21,405 nt of DNA from a virus. Each line of letters opens with the position of its first letter. Positions within the stretch are counted from its first letter, which is position 1. The stretch spans positions 1 to 21,405 of IMG/VR virus record IMGVR_UViG_3300010883_021790; one strand, 5' to 3'. Below the pieces are notes generated by a model. The model was not told the origin of the DNA. It made no database searches and saw only the letters and a program-made list of their open reading frames with translations. The translations under genes and the position numbers were made by a program. Of the stretch, positions 7,620 to 14,348 are shown one piece after another.

Positions 7620-8576
7620 ATGAACTTATTAGTTACAGGTGGATGTGGGTTTATCGGTTCTAACTTTATAGGACACGTTATAGAAAAAAAGCGAGTACAA
7701 AAACTTGTCAATGTCGACTGCCTTTCTTACGCCGCTTCACTCGGCAACGTTAGGTCTTTCGGAAAAAACCCCAAGTATCTTTTTGAAGAATATGATTTAT
7801 CAGACTATGGAAAAGTGTACGATACCTTTTACAAGCACGACATAACACACGTAGTCCACCTAGCTGCAGAAACACACGTAGATAACTCTATATTAGACGC
7901 TGACGCGTTTTTATCGTCAAATGTACTCGGGACACACAGCTTACTTAAAGCGGCCTTAAAATTCAAAACAAAGCGATTTCACCATGTATCAACAGATGAG
8001 GTATATGGCCACCTGAACGTAGGAGGCGATAAGTTTTCGGAGGATACCCCATACGACCCAAGAAACCCATACTCCGCGTCAAAGGCTGCTTCAGATTTTT
8101 TGGTAAGATCTTATTTTCATACGCACAGCTTACCTGTAACGATTTCAAACTGCAGCAACAATTACGGCCCAAACCAACACAAAGAAAAATTTATACCGAC
8201 CGTTATTAATTCGTTACTAAACGAGGCAAGAATACCCGTGTACGGCAAGGGAGATAACATTAGGGACTGGATTTACGTAGAGGATCACTGTAGCGCTATA
8301 TGGAAAATTTTGACAAAAGGAAAGCTGGGAGAAACATATCTAGTAGGCTCAAATTGTGAAAAAACAAATTTAGAAATAATTCACGAAATTTGTAAAATAT
8401 TAAATAGGAGTCCTGATGATTACGTAAAGTTCGTAGAAGATCGCTTAGGGCATGATTTTAGATACGCCATTAATAATTGTAAAATATCTCAAGAATTAAA
8501 ATGGAAACCTAAGGTCAAATTAAAACATGGAATTAAAAAGACAATAGATCATTATGCACGAATCATTGATAGATGA
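7620..8576 (+). CDS. rmlB: dTDP-glucose 4,6-dehydratase
   Basis: RmlB, 318 aa, converts dTDP-glucose to dTDP-4-keto-6-deoxyglucose with bound NAD. ATG 7620 gives the family N-terminus MNLLVTGGCGFIGSN with the dinucleotide loop at residues 6-13. An in-frame GTG at 7608 is possible but unneeded. Catalytic residues are visible: Thr125-Asp126-Glu127 in STDEVYG (124-130), and Tyr151/Lys155 in YSASK. HLAAETHVD, NNYGPNQHKEKFIP and GDNIRDWIYVEDH are also diagnostic. The length is slightly below the usual 340-360 aa. It is separated from rmlA by six genes, yet the two must work in series. The end overlaps the next gene by 23 bases. Confidence 0.95.
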   Translation: MNLLVTGGCGFIGSNFIGHVIEKKRVQKLVNVDCLSYAASLGNVRSFGKNPKYLFEEYDLSDYGKVYDTFYKHDITHVVHLAAETHVDNSILDADAFLSSNVLGTHSLLKAALKFKTKRFHHVSTDEVYGHLNVGGDKFSEDTPYDPRNPYSASKAASDFLVRSYFHTHSLPVTISNCSNNYGPNQHKEKFIPTVINSLLNEARIPVYGKGDNIRDWIYVEDHCSAIWKILTKGKLGETYLVGSNCEKTNLEIIHEICKILNRSPDDYVKFVEDRLGHDFRYAINNCKISQELKWKPKVKLKHGIKKTIDHYARIIDR

Positions 8577-9531
8577 TGTAAGGCTGCACGTTGACGAAAT
8601 CTCCCCGAACGAAGATAAGACTCTTGTTAGGGGGTGGTGTGCGTCAGATTCGGCTAATGAAATAGAGTCCGTAAGATTAATTGCTGGCAAAAAGTTTTCT
8701 TTTTCTGGGGATGTTTCGCAAGAGAGAAAAGACGTCTACGAGTATTATGGAAACAATGATAAGTATCTAAATTCCGGTTTCTCTATAAATGTCACTAAGA
8801 AGCTAAAGGACAAAGAAGATATATTTTTACAAGTTTTACACAAAAAAGAATGGAAAAATGCCCAGAAACTTGAGGGGACAAACATCTATAAAATTTACGA
8901 ACCAGAATCAATAAATTTTAAAATTAATAGCGAGCTTGACATAAACGCAATTGTCGTAGACAACTTCTACGAGAATCCAGAGGAAGTAAGAGAATTTGCA
9001 TTACAGAGCGGTTCATTTAATTCCCACTTAGAATATCACAAAGGCCAGAGAACAGAGGAGGTCTGGAGACCAGAGGAAGTCAAACAGTCTCTAGAAAAAC
9101 TTTTGCTAAGAAAAATTACAAACTGGGACAAACATGGAGCTAACGGCGTTTTTCAATTCTGTACATCAGAAGACCCTATCGTTTACCATGTAGACGCCCA
9201 ATCCTACGCGGCGGTTGTGTATTTAACTCCTGACGCCCCGCCAGAGTGCGGCACCACTTTTTACAGGAGCAAGGTAAATGGCTTAAGAGAAGCGCCAACG
9301 AAGGAAATCGCTAAAGAATTAAACAAAACAGAAGAGCATTTAAACGCTGAAATTTTTAGCGCTGGGTTCTATGACAAAACTAAATTCGAGACGGTAGATG
9401 TTATCGGGAATGTCTTCAATAGGCTTGTCGTCTGGGACGCGAGATTAATCCATGCTGCCTCAGAATACTTTGGATCAGACATGCAAGACTCTAGGCTTTT
9501 CCACATGTTTTTCTTCGATACGGAGGAATAA
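8554..9531 (+). CDS. 2OG-Fe(II) oxygenase-like protein with an N-terminal beta domain
   Basis: 325 aa in two parts. Residues about 130-325 look like a non-haem iron 2-oxoglutarate dioxygenase of the DUF6445 kind. They hold a Phe-Tyr-Glu-Asn-Pro opening, iron ligands His212-x-Asp214 and His300, Arg314 as the likely 2-oxoglutarate ligand, and Val-Val-Trp-Asp-Ala before the distal His. Residues 1-120 form a separate probably beta-sandwich region, with Val-Arg-Gly-Trp near residue 27, an Arg-Lys-Asp-Val-Tyr-Glu-Tyr stretch and Ser-Gly-Phe at about 75. That pattern recurs in proteins of sugar clusters but I cannot name it. The start lies 23 bases inside rmlB. It may hydroxylate a sugar, lipid or protein side chain; the substrate is unknown. 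The TAA overlaps the next ATG (TAATG). Confidence 0.72.
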   Translation: MHESLIDDVRLHVDEISPNEDKTLVRGWCASDSANEIESVRLIAGKKFSFSGDVSQERKDVYEYYGNNDKYLNSGFSINVTKKLKDKEDIFLQVLHKKEWKNAQKLEGTNIYKIYEPESINFKINSELDINAIVVDNFYENPEEVREFALQSGSFNSHLEYHKGQRTEEVWRPEEVKQSLEKLLLRKITNWDKHGANGVFQFCTSEDPIVYHVDAQSYAAVVYLTPDAPPECGTTFYRSKVNGLREAPTKEIAKELNKTEEHLNAEIFSAGFYDKTKFETVDVIGNVFNRLVVWDARLIHAASEYFGSDMQDSRLFHMFFFDTEE

Positions 9532-10217
9532 TGAAACTAGCAATCCTTCAGCCTAATTTTTTCCCGTATAGATCTTATTATGATTTAGTGAAAAAGGTTG
9601 ATAAGGTTGTCTTCCTTGATGATGTATATTACAATAACAAAAGCTGGGTGAACAAAACCCTGCTAAAAGTAAGATCAAAGGATTTTTACTTTAGGATACC
9701 GATAAACAACTACAAACAGCTAAATATAAAAGACGTCAAAATTAAAAATGAAAAATGGAAAAAGAACTTTTTAAAAATGATTAACCTTGAGTATAAATAT
9801 TGCCCCAACTTTTCACTAGTGTTTCCTGTTATCGAAGAAGCAATAAGTTTGCCGACAGACAGTATTGCTCACCTTTCTGCTTACAGCGTTTTTAAAATAT
9901 CTAGTCTTTTTAAAGACAATACAGAATTCGCCTTTTCCTCGATTGACTATCCGAACGTAAAGGGGTCTATAGAAGATAAAATTTTAACTATCTGCAAAAA
10001 AGAAAAAGCTTCAATCTATTATTCTCTATTCAAAACCCCGTACAATGCAGAAAAATTCCTTAGAAATGACATAAAAGTAAGTAATTTCGTGTCTTATGAA
10101 GGGAGGTGCTCGATAATGGACGACTTAATGACAAACCATTCTTACCATCACTTCCTTGAAAAAGAGTGTAATCTTAGGCAGCATGAACAATCACGAGCCT
10201 TCGAGCCAACAGAGTAA
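9531..10217 (+). CDS. WbqC-family protein
   Basis: 228 aa, the usual length for the WbqC family (PF08889). The N-terminus (AILQPNFFPYRSYYDL, then Val-Asp-Lys-Val-Val-Phe-Leu-Asp-Asp-Val and Lys-Ser-Trp-Val-Asn-Lys) is the family signature. Ser-Ile-Met-Asp-Asp-Leu-Met near the C-terminus also fits. WbqC proteins occur in O-antigen and other deoxysugar clusters, often beside aminotransferases. Their reaction is not well established. GGAGG four bases before the ATG is a good ribosome binding site, and the gene overlaps the oxygenase by TAATG. It is the last recognisable glycan gene, and its 3' end overlaps the PhoH gene by 35 bases. Confidence 0.87.
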   Translation: MKLAILQPNFFPYRSYYDLVKKVDKVVFLDDVYYNNKSWVNKTLLKVRSKDFYFRIPINNYKQLNIKDVKIKNEKWKKNFLKMINLEYKYCPNFSLVFPVIEEAISLPTDSIAHLSAYSVFKISSLFKDNTEFAFSSIDYPNVKGSIEDKILTICKKEKASIYYSLFKTPYNAEKFLRNDIKVSNFVSYEGRCSIMDDLMTNHSYHHFLEKECNLRQHEQSRAFEPTE

Positions 10218-10977
10218 AGTAAAAATTCGTGGAGATAGAGAGACGGCGAAAAACTTAACTGAAACAAGTAGAAAACTAAAAGCGGCTCCGGATCCAATAA
10301 AGAGGCAAATCAAAATAAACCAATTTCCTTGGACTGAAAAACAAAAAGAATTTTTTAGAGTAGCCCTAGACCCCTCAACTAACATAGTCTTTGTCAATGG
10401 CCCAGCGGGCACAGCAAAGACTCTTCTTTCTGTATATTGTGGCCTTCAGCTTTTAAACATGAAAGCTACTAACGACATAATGTACTTACGGTCCGCGGTG
10501 GAAAGCTCGGACAAAAGCTTGGGATATTTACCCGGTGATGCAAACGAAAAGCTAAGGTTCTACAACCTACCCTTTCTCGACAAGCTGGAGGAACTACTGA
10601 CAGAAAGTAGCGCTCAAAAACTAGAAGAACAAAAAAGAGTTTCTATGTTTCCCGTAAATTTTGCTAGGGGTATGAACTGGAAATATAAATGCATTATTCT
10701 TGACGAGGCCCAAAACAGCTCTATAAAAGAAATTATAACCGTGCTTACTAGAATGGGAGAGGGATGCAGGTGTTTCGTCTTGGCCGACCCAATGCAGACC
10801 GACCTAAAAAATGGAAACGCACAAGGAGGGTTCGAGGGACTATCACACATTTTTTCTGACGAAGAAAGCGTAAACATGGGCGTATACTCGTTCAGCTTTT
10901 CAGAAGAAGACATCATGAGGTCAGAGTTGGTTAAATTTTTAATCAAGAAGCTTAGAAGCTTTGCGGAGGAAGAATAA
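10183..10977 (+). CDS. phoH: PhoH-like P-loop ATPase
   Basis: 264 aa from ATG 10183. An in-frame TTG at 10156 would add nine residues from inside the previous gene. The P-loop is Gly-Pro-Ala-Gly-Thr-Ala-Lys79-Thr80 and Walker B is Ile-Ile-Leu-Asp174-Glu-Ala-Gln. Leu-Ala-Asp-Pro-Met-Gln-Thr-Asp follows in the position of helicase motif III. Upstream of the P-loop, Thr-Glu-Lys-Gln-Lys-Glu-Phe-Phe is the Q-motif-like region. PhoH ATPases are related to superfamily 1 helicases and very common in marine phages. The role in phages is unsettled, with phosphate stress, RNA metabolism and nucleic-acid unwinding proposed. It overlaps the WbqC gene by 35 bases and precedes a small unknown gene by two bases. 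Confidence 0.92.
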   Translation: MNNHEPSSQQSKVKIRGDRETAKNLTETSRKLKAAPDPIKRQIKINQFPWTEKQKEFFRVALDPSTNIVFVNGPAGTAKTLLSVYCGLQLLNMKATNDIMYLRSAVESSDKSLGYLPGDANEKLRFYNLPFLDKLEELLTESSAQKLEEQKRVSMFPVNFARGMNWKYKCIILDEAQNSSIKEIITVLTRMGEGCRCFVLADPMQTDLKNGNAQGGFEGLSHIFSDEESVNMGVYSFSFSEEDIMRSELVKFLIKKLRSFAEEE

Positions 10978-10979
10978 CA

Positions 10980-11288
10980 ATGCACCCAGTCTTAAGAAAG
11001 GAATTCGAAAACCTTAAGGCTCTATCTAAGAACTCACCACTTGCGATCATAGAGACTCAGATGGAAAACGCAGCCTTTGTTTCTAATGGAGATAGGCTTG
11101 TGTGCTTGGTTGTAGAAGAGGCTAAAATCCACAATATGTTATCCTGTTTTAGGGTTAATTTAAAAAAATGGAAATGGGCTGAGGAAGAAGGGTTTAACTT
11201 GGAAGACGGAATCCCTGCGGACTTGGGTAGGGAAATTCTCATTAAATTTCAGTCCCCAGCTGAGTATCTAAATTATTTAAATCTTTAA
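10980..11288 (+). CDS. hypothetical protein, 102 aa
   Basis: Starts two bases after the PhoH stop, with a GGAGG stretch about 11 bases before the ATG, so it is probably translated from the same message. The product is mixed helix and strand. A strand-like Leu-Val-Cys-Leu-Val-Val-Glu-Glu is followed by an amphipathic Lys-Lys-Trp-Lys-Trp-Ala-Glu-Glu-Glu segment and an acidic, hydrophobic C-terminus. No family recognised and no membrane segment. It is the end of the long + strand run that begins at 782; the stop overlaps the end of a possible minus-strand gene by four bases. Confidence 0.65.
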   Translation: MHPVLRKEFENLKALSKNSPLAIIETQMENAAFVSNGDRLVCLVVEEAKIHNMLSCFRVNLKKWKWAEEEGFNLEDGIPADLGREILIKFQSPAEYLNYLNL

Positions 11289-11476
11289 GACTTGTGGTGG
11301 TTTTTATCGTGACGCTCTGTCCAGTGATTTTCTTTATTTAACCCATTATTTTTTATATAGAGCTCGGATTCGTGCGCTAGATTGTTTATTTTTCGAAAAT
11401 ATAGAGCGACCTGAGCATTAGGGTTCTTACAGAAAGGAAAGCTTAAAGACATGATTTCTTTTAGTTCTTTTTTCAT
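11285..11476 (-). CDS. possible minus-strand gene, 63 aa
   Basis: The only minus-strand ORF that does not lie inside a + strand gene. Read on its own strand, GAGG (11482-11485) stands five bases before the ATG at 11476, a correctly placed ribosome binding site. It fills the gap between 11288 and 11554 almost fully and ends tail to tail with the previous gene. The product starts Met-Lys-Lys-Glu-Leu-Lys-Glu, has a short aromatic/Leu middle and ends very polar and His-rich (Glu-Arg-His-Asp-Lys-Asn-His-His). No family recognised. A non-coding leader or regulatory RNA is the alternative for this gap. Confidence 0.42.
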   Translation of the reverse strand: MKKELKEIMSLSFPFCKNPNAQVALYFRKINNLAHESELYIKNNGLNKENHWTERHDKNHHKS

Positions 11477-11517
11477 TTTCGCCTCAATCTTAATTACACC
11501 ATGAAAGTCATATTTAT

Positions 11518-11546
11518 TTTAAAAAAAAACAAAAACATGGTATAAT
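11518..11546 (+). promoter_or_regulatory. candidate promoter, divergent intergenic region
   Basis: A perfect TATAAT at 11541-11546 lies eight bases before the ATG of the zinc-ribbon gene. TTTAAA at 11518-11523, 17 bases upstream, is a weak -35. No ribosome binding site is seen between the -10 and the ATG, so the mRNA would be nearly leaderless. On the other strand the same stretch reads AAATAAATA (about 11511-11519), close to the T4 late-promoter core TATAAATA, and points toward the possible minus-strand gene. Both readings come from an AT-rich stretch. Confidence 0.45.
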
Positions 11547-11554
11547 AATCATAT

Positions 11555-11938
11555 ATGAAAAAGTATTGTTTTGATTGCGGAGCAAAGATGGAGTTCTCGG
11601 TTAAAGAGAAACCAAAATTTTGCCCGCAGTGTAGAAAACCGCTAGAATCTTCGCTTGGTACTCGCTGCGAAGAGGGCGCGATCGAAGAAGACTTCGATGA
11701 TGTGACGGCGGTTAACATAGGGGATAACATGCAGGGCTTGGATTTTGACCTAGATAACGAGTCTCTAAAAGTTAAGAAAGACACTCTCCAGTCTCTTATG
11801 GGTACGTTAGATAAAGCGAGCGACAAAAATTCGTCATCCGTAGATTTTCCGACCCCCTCAAAAGAAGAGGTCCTAGAACAATACAAAAAAGAGGCCGGAA
11901 CGTTAAGGGATCATAGGCGTTCTACAGAAAATGAGTAA
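11555..11938 (+). CDS. zinc-ribbon protein, 127 aa
   Basis: An N-terminal zinc ribbon is formed by Cys5-x2-Cys8 and Cys23-Pro-Gln-Cys26. The rest, from about residue 40, is strongly acidic with few hydrophobic positions and is probably disordered, apart from a possible helix near Ser-Lys-Glu-Glu-Val-Leu-Glu-Gln-Tyr-Lys-Lys. A ribbon with an acidic tail could contact RNA polymerase or the sigma factor made by the next gene. The two genes overlap by eight bases (ATGAGTAA), so their products are probably made in step. The specific role is unknown; a transcription coactivator comparable in position to T4 gp33 is only a suggestion. Confidence 0.72.
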   Translation: MKKYCFDCGAKMEFSVKEKPKFCPQCRKPLESSLGTRCEEGAIEEDFDDVTAVNIGDNMQGLDFDLDNESLKVKKDTLQSLMGTLDKASDKNSSSVDFPTPSKEEVLEQYKKEAGTLRDHRRSTENE

Positions 11939-12641
11939 GAATGAGAAGAAAGACACAACAGCTAGAAAGCTCACATTTGAAGAAAGCATTGGTTTTATTG
12001 ATCAAGAAATTATTAAAAGAAGGGGCAAGTGGAACCTAACATCACTTCACTGGATGGATTATGATGATGTTTCGCAAATTATAAGAATTCATATACATGA
12101 AAAATGGCACTTATATGACGCAAGCAAACCATTGGGCCCTTGGGTAAACAGAATAATTTCTAATCAGATAAAAAACCTTATAAGAAACAATTATGGAAAC
12201 TTTAGTAGACCATGCTTAAAGTGTGAAGCGGCAAGACCAAACAATGGGTGTGATATATATGATTCTCAATGCGCTGAGTGCCCACTATACGCTAAGTGGG
12301 AAAAAACTAAAAAATCAGCTTATGAGATTAAAATTCCCCTAGCCTTGGAAGATCACGCACACGAAGTAAGCCCGGTTGGTTTTGAAGATAATATAAACTT
12401 AAATAAGTTTGCCGCGAATTTACATAAAAAAATGAAGACCAACCTAAAGTCAAACGAATGGATTGTTTACAAAGGGTTATTTATTGACAATAAGACGGAA
12501 GAAGAAGTGGCAAAAAAAATGGGGTTCAAATCAAACGAGAAAAATAGAACCCCCGGTTATAAACAAATTAAAAATTTAAGAAAAAAAATTATAGAAAAGG
12601 TCAAAAAATGCTTAAAAAGGGATGAGGTAGACTACTTATGA
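11931..12641 (+). CDS. phage sigma-70-like factor with a Cys-rich insertion
   Basis: 236 aa. Residues about 35-92 look like sigma region 2: Asp-Tyr-Asp-Asp-Val-Ser-Gln-Ile, an aromatic/His stretch, then Gly-Pro-Trp-Val-Asn-Arg-Ile-Ile-Ser-Asn-Gln-Ile-Lys-Asn-Leu-Ile-Arg, the promoter-melting helix pattern. Residues about 170-230 hold a region-4-like helix-turn-helix with Thr-Glu-Glu-Glu-Val-Ala-Lys-Lys-Met-Gly-Phe. Between them is a Cys cluster (Cys95, 98, 107, 114, 117) that may bind zinc. The likely role is directing host RNA polymerase to late promoters, like T4 gp55. It overlaps the zinc-ribbon gene by eight bases and the SET gene by ATGA. The family call is from motifs; promoter specificity is unknown. 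Confidence 0.75.
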   Translation: MSKNEKKDTTARKLTFEESIGFIDQEIIKRRGKWNLTSLHWMDYDDVSQIIRIHIHEKWHLYDASKPLGPWVNRIISNQIKNLIRNNYGNFSRPCLKCEAARPNNGCDIYDSQCAECPLYAKWEKTKKSAYEIKIPLALEDHAHEVSPVGFEDNINLNKFAANLHKKMKTNLKSNEWIVYKGLFIDNKTEEEVAKKMGFKSNEKNRTPGYKQIKNLRKKIIEKVKKCLKRDEVDYL

Positions 12642-13270
12642 AAATACACGATAAATTAGCTAATGGAATATATCTTGGAGCTTCAGCAATTCCGGGCGCT
12701 GGAGTAGGGGTATTCACGGGGGTCCCAATTGGAGCAGGAACACCCACGTGCGAATACAAGGGAGAAACATTCGATAGCTTGGATGTTCCTCGCCAACGAT
12801 ACGAATATACGCGGCAAAGCGGGTTCTCAACCCCACATCTTATATATACGCAGGCCCATCCGCCGTCAGGATTATACATAGAATCGCACCCCGCTCTTTG
12901 TAAGGCGGAAATGGGGTTAGGCTGTTTTGTAAATGACGCAAGAAATCACACCAACAGAGAAAAAGCCCTCGAAGAAAAGCAAGACCCGCAGGAGAAGCTA
13001 AACATGTCAATAGAAGCGGGGTACAATTGTACTTATTTCATAGTTCCAAATGAGCCTGTTATTTATTTAACAGCGATAAGGAACATAGAGGCCGGGGAAG
13101 AGCTGCTTGTAAATTATGGAGATAAGTACTGGGGCCCCTTTGCTGAGGCGGAGGAAGTGCAAAAAAAAAGGGAAGAAGCCCTGCGGGAAAAAGAACAAGG
13201 GGAAAAAACAGAACAAAAAAGCGAAAAAGAAAGCCTAGAAGAAAAAGAAAATGAGCTCGTCTCAACATAA
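12638..13270 (+). CDS. SET-domain protein (putative lysine methyltransferase)
   Basis: 210 aa. Residues about 10-165 match a SET domain, which transfers methyl from S-adenosylmethionine to lysine. The pieces visible are Gly-Ala-Gly-Val-Gly-Val-Phe-Thr with Ile-Gly-Ala-Gly and Glu-Tyr-Lys-Gly-Glu near the start; Gly95-Cys-Phe-Val-Asn99-Asp-Ala-Arg-Asn at the NHS position; and Ile-Glu-Ala-Gly-Glu-Glu-Leu-Leu-Val-Asn159-Tyr160-Gly161 with the Tyr expected for catalysis. The pre-NHS and post-NHS segments are separated by an insertion of about 45 residues. From about residue 170 the tail is a Lys/Glu-rich probable coiled coil. It is coupled to the sigma gene by ATGA and overlaps the next gene by 20 bases. 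The target is unknown: host RNA polymerase, a ribosomal protein or a phage protein are all possible. Confidence 0.83.
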   Translation: MKIHDKLANGIYLGASAIPGAGVGVFTGVPIGAGTPTCEYKGETFDSLDVPRQRYEYTRQSGFSTPHLIYTQAHPPSGLYIESHPALCKAEMGLGCFVNDARNHTNREKALEEKQDPQEKLNMSIEAGYNCTYFIVPNEPVIYLTAIRNIEAGEELLVNYGDKYWGPFAEAEEVQKKREEALREKEQGEKTEQKSEKESLEEKENELVST

Positions 13271-14348
13271 TTCCTTAGACTCGGAGCAGAAGGAAAAAGT
13301 TCTTAACGAGTGGAACTCTAGGTTAGAAAATCCTCCTGCTTTATTAGAGTTAATAAGGATAGCTTACCCCGGTAGACCAGATCTAGACGGCAGGAGCAAA
13401 GAGGGTAGAGAAATTAAAGCGTTTCTTGCAACAAGAAAAATAAAAGCTCACGGCGCTCACGAATACCAAGCTAAAGAAAAAATAAACCTCACAGAAGAAC
13501 AAAAACAATTCGTAGAAAGCAATGCTTCCATGATGAACGGAAGAGAGATGGCTTGCGTTATATTCGCCGATAACGAGCTTACGAATCTCCATCAAGAAGT
13601 TCGGTCTGTGAACGACCACATAAAATCTTTAGACTTAGAGCCATACGAAAACCCTAATGAGGTTCCCAATTCGCAATATAAGCCGCCAAAAACGTTTGAC
13701 AGAACCGTTAATACGGTAAATAAATATGTTAATAACGAAATCAATAAAAACAAAATCACGAGCTCTGTTAAAAAGAATATCGATTCTTTGATAAATTATT
13801 TAAGTACTTACAGATTTAGTCATCAAATTAATACCTACTCATCACAAACAGACAGAGAGCTGTTCGAAAGCAGCTTCGTAAGGTATACTCACGACAAGCC
13901 AGATTTATCTCAAGAAGAGGTAGACCAATACATAGTCCTTTCTACAGAAGTTATTATTGCTGCCAGCATCCAAAGAAGGACAGAAAGACTTCAGACGTTA
14001 CTTGATACGGCGGCAGAAGACACGGAAGGAAGGCGTATCGCCATGGCTCTTGTAGATGCCATCAGCTCCGCTCAGACAGAGTACAACCAATGTATCAACA
14101 GGCAACAAAAACTGCTGGACTCCTTAAAGCAAAAAAGAAGTGACGTACTTAAAAACAAAATCAAGGAAAACGCAAGCGTACTAAACCTTGTTCAACTATG
14201 GAAAGAGGAAGAGTCTAGAAAAAAACTGATACAGCTGGCAAACATAAGAAAGAAAGCCGTGTCAGAAGAAATGGAAAACCTAACTGACATGGACGAAATT
14301 AAATGCAGAATTATGGGGCTAAGCAAGGGGGAGGTTCTAGATGAGTAG
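13251..14348 (+). CDS. helix-rich phage protein, possible small terminase
   Basis: 365 aa, no family recognised with certainty. Residues about 18-120 are a tandem of helical segments. Asn-Pro-Pro-Ala-Leu-Leu-Glu-Leu-Ile is followed by Gly-Arg-Glu-Ile-Lys-Ala-Phe-Leu-Ala-Thr, then Leu-Thr-Glu-Glu-Gln-Lys-Gln-Phe-Val and Met-Asn-Gly-Arg-Glu-Met-Ala-Cys-Val-Ile-Phe, which looks like helix-turn-helix DNA-binding modules. Residues about 230-365 are charged and strongly helical, probably coiled coil. A DNA-binding N-terminus with an oligomerising coiled coil, two genes before the large terminase, is the usual layout of a small terminase, but this protein is longer than most. A DNA-binding regulator is equally open. 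It overlaps the SET gene by 20 bases and the nuclease gene by ATGAGTAG. Confidence 0.7.
   Translation: MSSSQHNSLDSEQKEKVLNEWNSRLENPPALLELIRIAYPGRPDLDGRSKEGREIKAFLATRKIKAHGAHEYQAKEKINLTEEQKQFVESNASMMNGREMACVIFADNELTNLHQEVRSVNDHIKSLDLEPYENPNEVPNSQYKPPKTFDRTVNTVNKYVNNEINKNKITSSVKKNIDSLINYLSTYRFSHQINTYSSQTDRELFESSFVRYTHDKPDLSQEEVDQYIVLSTEVIIAASIQRRTERLQTLLDTAAEDTEGRRIAMALVDAISSAQTEYNQCINRQQKLLDSLKQKRSDVLKNKIKENASVLNLVQLWKEEESRKKLIQLANIRKKAVSEEMENLTDMDEIKCRIMGLSKGEVLDE

Noticed and set aside
782-10217. A bacterial chromosome fragment rather than phage DNA
   Set aside because: The island runs with overlapping genes into PhoH, then on to terL and portal on the same strand, with no mobile-element border. 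A chimeric assembly cannot be fully excluded from sequence alone.
10614-10985. Minus-strand ORF of 123 codons
   Set aside because: It is fully opposite the end of the PhoH gene, which has clear ATPase motifs. It looks like a shadow frame.
11494-11886. Minus-strand ORF of 130 codons
   Set aside because: It lies mostly opposite the zinc-ribbon gene, whose Cys motif, promoter and overlap with the sigma gene support the + strand. The product is Ser/Phe-rich without recognisable structure.
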